7,647 nucleotides of DNA, from contig DASTUM010000121.1 of assembly GCA_035759665.1 (NCBI GenBank), positions 1 through 7,647 on the forward strand, in the 5' to 3' direction. The translations under genes and the position numbers were made by a program. The notes below the pieces were generated by a model. That model was not told the DNA's origin and did no database searches. It saw only the letters and a list, made by a program, of their open reading frames with translations. Within the stretch, counting starts at the first letter, position 1. Each line of letters begins with the position of its first letter. This DNA is from Micavibrio_A sp035759665 (GTDB lineage Bacteria; Pseudomonadota; Alphaproteobacteria; Micavibrionales; Micavibrionaceae). Shown here piece by piece: positions 1-5,325 of this stretch.

Positions 1-13
1 AAGAAATAGGGAA

Positions 14-19
14 GGGAGG
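14..19 (+). promoter_or_regulatory. Ribosome binding site of cpaF
   Basis: A strong Shine-Dalgarno sequence, GGGAGG, lies 5 bases before the ATG at 25 and fixes the cpaF start. There is no room for a promoter in the 24 bases before the gene, so cpaF is probably transcribed from upstream together with earlier Tad genes outside the window (inference). Confidence 0.8.
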
Positions 20-24
20 TCATC

Positions 25-1518
25 ATGTTCGGTAAAAAATCGGATACGGGAATGACCACCGAAGCTCTGCGCCCTGCCGCCTCGGCCGCTGAAGCGCCAC
101 CCGCGAAAGCGGAGGAAAAACCGGCACCGGTTGCCGCGCCTGCACCGGCGGCGGATGAAAAGAAATTCGTCAAACCGATGAGCGAAGGCGCGCTCGAACT
201 GCACGAAGAACATCCCGAAGAAATAAGCGCGAGCCAGAACATGGATTCCCTGCGTCTGCAACGCGCGCGCAATCGCATCTGGCTCGACTTGCGTGACGGT
301 ATCGATCTCAAGGCGCTCGCCCGCATGAAGGCAGAAGAGGCGCGGACGGAGGTCAATTCCGCCGTCGAGGAGATCGCGCGCTTCAGAAACCTCGACGTGA
401 CTCCTTCGGAACTTGCTTCCATCGCCAAGGAATGCACGAACGACATGCTGGGCTTCGGCCCGCTTGAAGAACTGCTCGAGCGCGACGATATCGCCGATAT
501 CATGATCAACGGCCCCGATACGACCTATATCGAGGTCAATGGCAAGATCGAAAAATCGCGCATCAAATTCCGCGACAACCAGCATCTGACGACGATCGCG
601 CAACGCATCGTCGGCGCCATAGGCCGCCGCGTCGATGAAAGCTCGCCGATTTGCGATGCGCGTCTACCCGACGGCTCCCGCGTCAACGTCATCATTCCGC
701 CGCTCTCCGTGGACGGCGCCTGCATGACGATCCGTAAATTTAAAAAGGATAAGCTTACCCTCGACAAACTTCTGGAATTTGGCGCGATGACGCCGTCGGC
801 CGCGAAACTTATCATGGCTATCGGCCGCTGCCGCGTGAATGTTCTTATTTCTGGCGGTACGGGGTCGGGTAAAACCACGATGCTGAACTGCGTAACGCGC
901 TACATCGAACCGGGTGAGCGCATCATTACCTGCGAAGACGCCTGCGAACTGCAATTGCAGCAGCCTCACGTCGTGCGCCTCGAAACACGCCCCGCCAACC
1001 TTGAAGGCGTCGGCGAAATCACCATGCGCGACCTGGTCAAGAACTGCCTTCGTATGCGCCCCGAGCGCATCATCGTCGGCGAGGTACGCGGCCCCGAAGC
1101 GTTCGATTTGCTTCAGGCCATGAACACCGGCCACGACGGTTCCATGGGTACCGTCCACGCCAACAACCCGCGCGAGGCTATCACGCGCCTGGAAAACATG
1201 ATCGCGATGGGCGGCCTCAACCTCCCTCAGGCGGCTGTGCGCGAACAGATCGCCGCCGCCGTCAACGTCATCATTCAGGTGCAGCGTCTGCGCGACGGAT
1301 CGCGTAAAGTCACGCACGTCTCCGAAATCACGGGGATGGAAGGTGATGTCGTTACCATGCAGGATCTCTTTAAGCTGGAATTCCTCGGCGAAGACGAAAG
1401 CGGGAAATTGATCACACAATTGAAATCGTCCGGCATGCGCCCGAAATTCTGGGACAAGGCACGCCAGTTCAACGTCGAAAAACTTGTGCTCGACGCGATG
1501 GAAGAAGCCTATGGATAG
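25..1518 (+). CDS. cpaF: CpaF/TadA family Tad pilus assembly ATPase
   Basis: This is the hexameric secretion ATPase that powers assembly of Tad/Flp pili from the cytoplasmic face of the inner membrane. The 497-residue protein begins with a Pro/Ala/Glu-rich, probably disordered stretch (about residues 12-60), followed by a helical N-terminal region and the PilT/GspE-type ATPase core. Visible motifs are the Walker A loop GGTGSGKTT (residues 277-285, Lys283), the acidic box around CEDACELQLQQPHVVRLETR (Glu304/Asp305), the Walker B region RIIVGEVRG (348-356, Glu353) and the His box GTVHANNPREA (His378). All catalytic elements are intact and the length is normal for CpaF. The start is supported by GGGAGG 5 bases upstream. 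Its last 8 bases overlap tadB, so the two are probably translationally coupled. Upstream partners such as cpaE, cpaC and cpaB are not in the window. The match to the family is very strong, and the Gln-rich LQLQQPHVVRLETR signature separates it from PilB/GspE. Confidence 0.96.
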   Translation: MFGKKSDTGMTTEALRPAASAAEAPPAKAEEKPAPVAAPAPAADEKKFVKPMSEGALELHEEHPEEISASQNMDSLRLQRARNRIWLDLRDGIDLKALARMKAEEARTEVNSAVEEIARFRNLDVTPSELASIAKECTNDMLGFGPLEELLERDDIADIMINGPDTTYIEVNGKIEKSRIKFRDNQHLTTIAQRIVGAIGRRVDESSPICDARLPDGSRVNVIIPPLSVDGACMTIRKFKKDKLTLDKLLEFGAMTPSAAKLIMAIGRCRVNVLISGGTGSGKTTMLNCVTRYIEPGERIITCEDACELQLQQPHVVRLETRPANLEGVGEITMRDLVKNCLRMRPERIIVGEVRGPEAFDLLQAMNTGHDGSMGTVHANNPREAITRLENMIAMGGLNLPQAAVREQIAAAVNVIIQVQRLRDGSRKVTHVSEITGMEGDVVTMQDLFKLEFLGEDESGKLITQLKSSGMRPKFWDKARQFNVEKLVLDAMEEAYG

Positions 1519-2494
1519 GGCCACGCTGATTATGATCGTGTCCCTCGCGCTCGTGCTGGTCGTAACCGGCATGATCGCGTTTTTGCTCTCGTCGTCGAAG
1601 AGCAGGCAAAAAAACCGCATGATGTCCGTCATTCGCGGAGTCCATGTCGATGAAGCGCATAAAAAAGGGAATAGCCTCGACGCCCGCCGTGAAGCGCTGG
1701 CCCGCAAGCTGAAAGAACGCTCCAATGCCGACGGCGAGGAAGAAAAGAAGAAAAAAAGCCTTTCCACATCTCTGACACAAGCCAATCTCGATATTTCGGT
1801 CAGGCAATTCTGGCTTTTCTCGTTTGTCTTCGCCGTCGTATTGACGCTGCTTGTATATCTATCGGGCAAGAGCGTATTTGTCGTGATTATGGCCGCAATC
1901 GTCGGCTTTTTCGGCATTCCCAAACTTTTCCTGCGCCACCTGATCAAACGCCGCCAGAAGAAATTCCTGACCGACCTTGCAGATTCCCTGGAAGCCATGA
2001 CGCGTCTCTTGCGCGCCGGTATGCCGGTCAGCGAGGCAATCAAAATGGTCGCGCGCGAATTCACCGGCCCTGTCGGCGAAGAGATGGGCCGCATTTTCGA
2101 CCAGCAGAAAATTGGCGTATCGCTCCCCGAGGCCGTCGCAGACTGCGCCAAGCGGGTGCCTCTGCCCGAAGTGCAGATGTTCGCGACCGCAGTCACCATC
2201 CAGGCGCAGACGGGCTCCAGCCTTTCTGAAATTCTCGAAGGCCTTGCCAAGGTGATCCGCGCGCGCTTCCGCCTTCGCCGCAAAGTGCAGGCTTTGTCAT
2301 CCGAGGCCAAATCGTCGGCGCTCATTATCGGCGCGCTGCCGGTATTTGTCGCATCGGCCATGTATTTTATCAATCCGGATTACATCAGCATCCTGTTCAT
2401 CGACAGGACGGGAAAATTCATGCTCGGGCTGGCCGTGTTCTGGATGTTCATAGGCGCGATGGTCATGCGCCAGATGATCAATTTCAGGGTGTAA
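1511..2494 (+). CDS. tadB: TadB, Tad pilus inner-membrane platform protein
   Basis: TadB is one of the two GspF-like platform proteins that sit in the inner membrane above the CpaF motor and help lift pilin subunits out of the membrane. I place the start at ATG 1511 (327 residues). It overlaps the end of cpaF by 8 bases and has GGAAG (1500-1504) at proper distance, while the longer frame would need a TTG at 1484 with no obvious binding site. Hydrophobic segments lie at about residues 5-26, 99-117, 120-140, 268-286 and 302-320. A very basic and acidic charged linker (about 68-82) follows the first. The T2SSF domain spans about 154-281 and contains LADSLEAMTRLLRAGMPVSEA, the characteristic TadB lead-in, plus the AQTGSSLSEILEGLAKVIR segment. 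Gene order cpaF-tadB-tadC is the canonical one. Nothing is missing or truncated. Confidence 0.95.
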   Translation: MDRATLIMIVSLALVLVVTGMIAFLLSSSKSRQKNRMMSVIRGVHVDEAHKKGNSLDARREALARKLKERSNADGEEEKKKKSLSTSLTQANLDISVRQFWLFSFVFAVVLTLLVYLSGKSVFVVIMAAIVGFFGIPKLFLRHLIKRRQKKFLTDLADSLEAMTRLLRAGMPVSEAIKMVAREFTGPVGEEMGRIFDQQKIGVSLPEAVADCAKRVPLPEVQMFATAVTIQAQTGSSLSEILEGLAKVIRARFRLRRKVQALSSEAKSSALIIGALPVFVASAMYFINPDYISILFIDRTGKFMLGLAVFWMFIGAMVMRQMINFRV

Positions 2495-2495
2495 A

Positions 2496-3440
2496 ATGTT
2501 CGGTATTACGGGCGATTTTCTGGTTATCGTGGGCAGTGCCATAGCGGCGGCCATATCCTTTGCCGCGTTTGCGTTCCCGATGCTGCAGCGCGGAGACCGG
2601 AAAGAGCGTTACAAGAACGTCATCGAAAAGAAGCGCAAAGCCCTCTTCGAGGCCACGAAGCAGGAAGTCAACCAGCGCGGTCCCAAAACAGTGTCGGCCA
2701 AGGATTCCATGAGTTCGTTCTACCGCATGGAAAGGCTCGCCGGGGACTACGGCGAAAAAGTCCGCGATCTGTTGCTTCAGGCCGGGAACCGCGATTCGAA
2801 AGCGCCGATGAAATATATCATCTCGCAATTCCTGATTCCGGTTTTCCTCGTGGGTTTTGCCATGATGATTTTCTCCGCATCGGAAAAAGAAGTGTCGTCC
2901 CTTATCAAACTTTCGGTCATCATCGGCGGCGGTATTTTTGGATTTTTCCTGCCGCGCATCCTCGTCAAGAACGCGGCGATCAAGCGAATAGAAGAATTGA
3001 GCCTGACCTTCCCCGACGCGCTCGACATGATGCTGATCTGCGTGCAGGGCGGGATCGGCCTTGAACAGACCGTTGACCGCGTGGCGTTAGAGGTTGGCGA
3101 ATACGCGCCGACACTGGCGGAAGAACTCGGCATCCTCAGCGCGGAGATGGCAATGCTCAACGACCGCCGGGGCGCATTGTCCGATTTCGGACGCCGCGTC
3201 GGCGGGCACGGAAAATCTTTCGCGACCGCGCTCATTCAGGCGGAGCAGTACGGAACGTCCATATCGCAGGCGCTCCGCGTCCTGTCCGACGAATTGCGCG
3301 ACATCCGCATGGCGAACGCCGAACAAAAGGCGGCATCCCTGCCGCCCAAACTCACCGTTCCGATGATTTTGTTCTTTTTGCCGGCACTGTTCATCGTCAT
3401 CCTCGGCCCTGCGGGGCTTCAGGCGTCCGGCACGTTTTAG
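2496..3440 (+). CDS. tadC: TadC, Tad pilus inner-membrane platform protein
   Basis: TadC is the second GspF-like platform protein and partner of TadB. The 314-residue protein has hydrophobic segments at about 8-28, 107-126, 137-156 and 285-305. A T2SSF domain covers about 169-297, entered by LSLTFPDALDMMLICVQGG with GLEQTVDRVA following, which is typical of TadC. The C-terminal segment EQKAASLPPKLTVPMILFF is a recognisable TadC hallmark. The ATG begins 1 base after the tadB stop, and AGGG (2486-2489) inside the tadB end is spaced 6 bases away, so translation is coupled to tadB. The gene ends only 6 bases before the stop codon of the opposing tadD-like gene. I see no terminator hairpin with a T-run there. 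Confidence 0.95.
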   Translation: MFGITGDFLVIVGSAIAAAISFAAFAFPMLQRGDRKERYKNVIEKKRKALFEATKQEVNQRGPKTVSAKDSMSSFYRMERLAGDYGEKVRDLLLQAGNRDSKAPMKYIISQFLIPVFLVGFAMMIFSASEKEVSSLIKLSVIIGGGIFGFFLPRILVKNAAIKRIEELSLTFPDALDMMLICVQGGIGLEQTVDRVALEVGEYAPTLAEELGILSAEMAMLNDRRGALSDFGRRVGGHGKSFATALIQAEQYGTSISQALRVLSDELRDIRMANAEQKAASLPPKLTVPMILFFLPALFIVILGPAGLQASGTF

Positions 3441-3446
3441 AAAAGC

Positions 3447-4442
3447 CTAGTTGAAATTCTGCCTGCTGCCGCGAATGTTGGTTTTCGGCGCGGCTGCTGG
3501 TTCGACTTTTTCAGCCTTGGCCGCGGCCTTGGTCACGGCTTTCTTTTCGGATACTTTCTTCGGCTCAGCCGCTTTTTTCGGCGGGGTCAATTGCTTGTTG
3601 GCCGTGTCTTCCGGCTCCGCTTTTTTGGCGGCTGATTTTTTTTCTATAGGCTCGTTCTTGCCGGCGGGGGCCTTTTTCTCTTCAACCTTCACGGTTTCCT
3701 TGGGCGCACGCTTGGCGGCGACGAAGGCGGGTTGCTTCTTGTTGACGATGAAATCGTTAGCGCCTTCCTTAAGCGTCGTCACGATGCGCAGGTTGCGTTC
3801 CAGCTCGATACGCCCCGGCGAGAGTTCCTTGGCCTTTTGCAGCATGTCGATCGCCTGGTCGAGCTTGTTTTGCGAGGCGAGGTTGAGCGCGAGGTTGTTC
3901 ATGATCGGCGCCGGATCACCCTTCCATTTTTCGATGCCGCGGCGGAAAGCGACTTCGGCCTGCTCGTGATAATTCTGGGCGTCGAGCGCCGTACCGAGCG
4001 CGAGATAGGCGCGGCCTGAATCCGGGTCGAGCTCTACGGCCTTGCGCGCCGTCAACTCGGCCTCTTTATACTGGCCGAGCGAAAGCTGTACCATCGCGAG
4101 CTCCATGACGGCGTCGGGATAGGCCTTCTTGCCTTCGGTGAAGGGGAGGAGGACTTGCCGCGCGCGCGTGAATTGCTCGTCTTCGCGCAAAGCCTGGCCG
4201 AAGCTGGTGGCGATCGCTGCGTCGCCGGGGTTGCGCTGGTGGATTTGTTCAAGCAGGACGACGGTCTCCGTCTTGTTGCCGCTGGCCTTAGCCTCCCGCG
4301 CGGCGCGTTCGAGAATGGCGTCGACGCGGCTGGCCTCCTTCCCGTTCGTGAGGTTGGCGTTGCCCGTGGTGCCGCAGGCGGCGAGGGCGAGGAGGGAAAC
4401 GGAAAGCGATGCGAGCGCGAGGCCGCGAAGTCTGGAAGCCAT
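3447..4442 (-). CDS. tadD: TadD-like TPR lipoprotein
   Basis: Predicted outer-membrane lipoprotein of 331 residues with tetratricopeptide repeats, the architecture of TadD/PilF-type proteins that help place or assemble the outer-membrane part of a pilus. The N-terminus has a basic start, a hydrophobic stretch and a lipobox LAAC (residues 20-23, lipidated Cys23). TPR-like helical pairs run over about residues 74-107, 109-142 (LGQYKEAELTARKAVELDP), 143-176 and 178-211. From about 236 to 325 the protein turns into a low-complexity Lys/Ala/Pro/Glu tail, ending in a short non-repetitive NIRGSRQNFN. That tail is longer than I would expect for TadD. The gene is convergent with tadC and lies 29 bases downstream of the 4472-5014 gene on the same strand, so these two are probably one transcript. 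The sequence before the ATG is AT-rich with only a weak GGG as binding site. TadD assignment rests on architecture and neighbours, and another TPR lipoprotein of the envelope is possible. Confidence 0.8.
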   Translation of the reverse strand: MASRLRGLALASLSVSLLALAACGTTGNANLTNGKEASRVDAILERAAREAKASGNKTETVVLLEQIHQRNPGDAAIATSFGQALREDEQFTRARQVLLPFTEGKKAYPDAVMELAMVQLSLGQYKEAELTARKAVELDPDSGRAYLALGTALDAQNYHEQAEVAFRRGIEKWKGDPAPIMNNLALNLASQNKLDQAIDMLQKAKELSPGRIELERNLRIVTTLKEGANDFIVNKKQPAFVAAKRAPKETVKVEEKKAPAGKNEPIEKKSAAKKAEPEDTANKQLTPPKKAAEPKKVSEKKAVTKAAAKAEKVEPAAAPKTNIRGSRQNFN

Positions 4443-4471
4443 GAAAAAACCCGATCTAAATAATAATGTTG

Positions 4472-5014
4472 TTATTCGGTGGTGACGGTCGGGATTGCGC
4501 CGCTGGCGCCCGCGCCTTCACCTGAGCCTATTTCATGGCACATATCGGGACAGAAATAAACACTTGTCGGCTGGCAGTTGCTACTGCCGTCCGAGCCGGA
4601 GCAACTGCGGCGGACGCGTACATAGTTTTTCTTGGGCGCGGCGACGATTACATGGCGCTGCATTATGACATTTCCATCCTTGTCCAGCACCGTGAAATAC
4701 GTGGCACCCGGGCTGCGTGGGATGACCACCGCGAGGCGGGGAGCGTCGAGAAGAACGCTGATATGGCTGGGATTGCCGACGACGATCGAGGAGGCCTCAC
4801 GGTCGAGGCGGACCAGTTCGGATTTATCGGGGGTGAGGTTTAAGGCTGGATGCGTTTCCGAATCCAGCGCTTCCGTCGGCGTGGCGGCGGATTGCGTGGT
4901 GACGGGGGGCATAAGGTCCTGCGCCGGCTGGGCGGTGGGTTGCGCCTGCGCGCCTAGGGTTAAAGCCGCCCCCAAAAGAAGGACCGCCGGAAGGATAAAG
5001 AGCTGTTTTTTCAT
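4472..5014 (-). CDS. Secreted protein with stand-alone pilus/secretin N-terminal (CpaC-like) domain
   Basis: A 180-residue exported protein. It has a signal peptide (KK, hydrophobic core at about 5-21, likely cleavage after AQA at 24) and a Pro/Thr/Ala-rich spacer to about 55. A domain at about 58-126 matches the N-terminal region of CpaC/RcpA secretins and type III secretion rings: LVRLDREASSIVVGNPSHIS, then AVVIPRSPGATYFTVLDKDG and a final HVIVAAP strand. In CpaC this domain precedes the secretin pore. Here the secretin is absent and the chain instead ends in a short tail with four cysteines (138, 147, 155, 159), probably disulfide-bonded in the periplasm. It is the first gene of a two-gene minus-strand unit with the TadD-like lipoprotein. 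A role as a periplasmic accessory of the Tad secretin is inferred from domain and neighbours. Stand-alone copies of this domain are known in alphaproteobacterial genomes, so the protein may be an established but poorly characterised family. Confidence 0.82.
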   Translation of the reverse strand: MKKQLFILPAVLLLGAALTLGAQAQPTAQPAQDLMPPVTTQSAATPTEALDSETHPALNLTPDKSELVRLDREASSIVVGNPSHISVLLDAPRLAVVIPRSPGATYFTVLDKDGNVIMQRHVIVAAPKKNYVRVRRSCSGSDGSSNCQPTSVYFCPDMCHEIGSGEGAGASGAIPTVTTE

Positions 5015-5063
5015 CTAAGCACCCGCGTCAAAACCGTTCGAAAGAAAGGAAGAATTACCCGTG

Positions 5064-5084
5064 AAAGACCCGATCCGGGCCTTT
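5064..5084. repeat. Interrupted palindrome upstream of the CpaC-like gene
   Basis: AAAG and CCCG on the left are mirrored by CGGG and CTTT on the right, with a 3-base ATC centre and one mismatched pair (A5068/C5080). It lies 50-70 bases before the start of the minus-strand gene and next to a TATACT. It could be an operator or a stem-loop at the 5' end of that mRNA. Neither flank has a T-run, so it is not a convincing terminator. Confidence 0.4.
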
Positions 5085-5088
5085 GACC

Positions 5089-5094
5089 AGTATA
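5089..5094 (-). promoter_or_regulatory. Possible -10 element of the minus-strand CpaC-like/tadD unit
   Basis: Read on the minus strand this is TATACT, one mismatch from the TATAAT consensus. It would give a leader of about 65-70 bases. No good TTGACA-like -35 is found 16-18 bases upstream, so an activator-dependent promoter or a chance match are both possible. A perfect minus-strand TATAAT at 5283-5278, also lacking a -35, is the alternative. Confidence 0.25.
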
Positions 5095-5227
5095 TCGCAT
5101 TCGCCCCCGCCCGTCCTGTCTTTTCTGTTCGGATTTGGCTAAAGTTTTAGGGATTTCGCGGGGCGGGAGCCTGAAGGGAATATTAAATAAACGGTGAATA
5201 TCTTTGCGCCCGCCTCTTCAAATTTCC

Positions 5228-5246
5228 CTTTGGGCCTTTCCCAAAG
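5228..5246. repeat. Perfect 7-bp inverted repeat, candidate operator
   Basis: CTTTGGG is followed after 5 bases (CCTTT) by its exact reverse complement CCCAAAG. It ends one base before a perfect TATAAT, so it would occupy roughly positions -32 to -14 of a plus-strand promoter. That is a place for an activator replacing a poor -35 box, or for a repressor. As RNA it would form a 7-bp stem with a 5-base loop, but no T-run follows. Confidence 0.45.
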
Positions 5247-5247
5247 T

Positions 5248-5253
5248 TATAAT
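5248..5253 (+). promoter_or_regulatory. Candidate -10 box for the prepilin operon
   Basis: A perfect TATAAT, 72 bases before the first prepilin ATG. The predicted transcription start would be near 5260. No TTGACA-like hexamer stands 16-18 bases upstream, and the palindrome 5228-5246 covers that position, which hints at a regulator-dependent promoter. In AT-rich DNA a chance match is possible. Confidence 0.35.
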
Positions 5254-5282
5254 AATTCAGGCCCCCTCCCGGGGCCAATTAT
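5252..5282 (+). repeat. GC-clamped stem-loop in the prepilin leader
   Basis: GGCCCC (5260-5265) pairs with GGGGCC (5271-5276) around a 5-base loop CTCCC. Outside it, ATAATT (5252-5257) pairs with AATTAT (5277-5282), leaving a 2-base CA bulge. If transcription starts near 5260, only the all-GC inner stem is in the RNA and would cap its 5' end, as stabilising stems do in some mRNAs. The sequence after it is AT-rich but has no clean T-run, so termination is unlikely. Confidence 0.45.
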
Positions 5283-5286
5283 ATAG

Positions 5287-5302
5287 AATTTTATTAAAAA
5301 TT
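5287..5302 (+). repeat. AT-only inverted repeat before the prepilin ribosome binding site
   Basis: AATTTT and AAAATT flank a 4-base ATTA. This is the third inverted repeat in 75 bases. Its all-A/T make-up means it could arise by chance and would be a weak RNA stem. Confidence 0.25.
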
Positions 5303-5311
5303 AAGATTTCC

Positions 5312-5316
5312 GGGGG
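5312..5316 (+). promoter_or_regulatory. G-rich ribosome binding site of the first prepilin gene
   Basis: GGGGG followed by TAAG lies 9 bases before ATG 5326 and is the only purine-rich site at a usable distance. It favours this ATG over the in-frame GTG at 5377, which has only pyrimidine-rich sequence before it. A second GGGGG directly follows the ATG and could serve a TTG at 5341, giving a 5-residue shorter leader. Confidence 0.5.
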
Positions 5317-5325
5317 TAAGATTTT

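Larger units (their letters stand above)
5015..5325. other. Divergent intergenic control region
   Basis: A gene-free stretch of 311 bases between the minus-strand envelope pair and the plus-strand prepilin pair. I see no credible small gene in it. The half next to the prepilin gene (about 5175-5310) is distinctly AT-rich. The region holds at least four inverted repeats (5064-5084, 5228-5246, 5252-5282, 5287-5302), one perfect TATAAT on each strand (5248-5253 plus; 5278-5283 minus) and a TATACT on the minus strand. It is the only place in the window where promoters for either transcript could sit. Confidence 0.75.

Noticed and set aside
1..9. TAG at 7-9 as the end of an upstream gene
   Set aside because: Two codons and a stop are too little to support a gene. 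An upstream Tad gene is likely, but its end cannot be shown from this sequence.
1484..1510. Longer TadB start at TTG 1484
   Set aside because: It adds nine residues deep inside cpaF without a good binding site, whereas ATG 1511 has GGAAG 6 bases upstream and starts just before the first membrane segment.
664..2373. A 569-codon open frame on the minus strand across cpaF and tadB
   Set aside because: It is antisense to two highly conserved genes and its composition (many Arg, Ala, Thr, His runs) is what the codon bias of the plus strand produces in the opposite frame. No family was recognisable.
3406..3446. A terminator between tadC and the TadD-like gene
   Set aside because: Only a 4-bp stem (GCCC/GGGC) is present and no T-run follows on either strand.
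5260..5292. The GC hairpin as a rho-independent terminator
   Set aside because: The bases after the stem are mixed A/T without a run of T on either strand, and no plus-strand gene ends before it.
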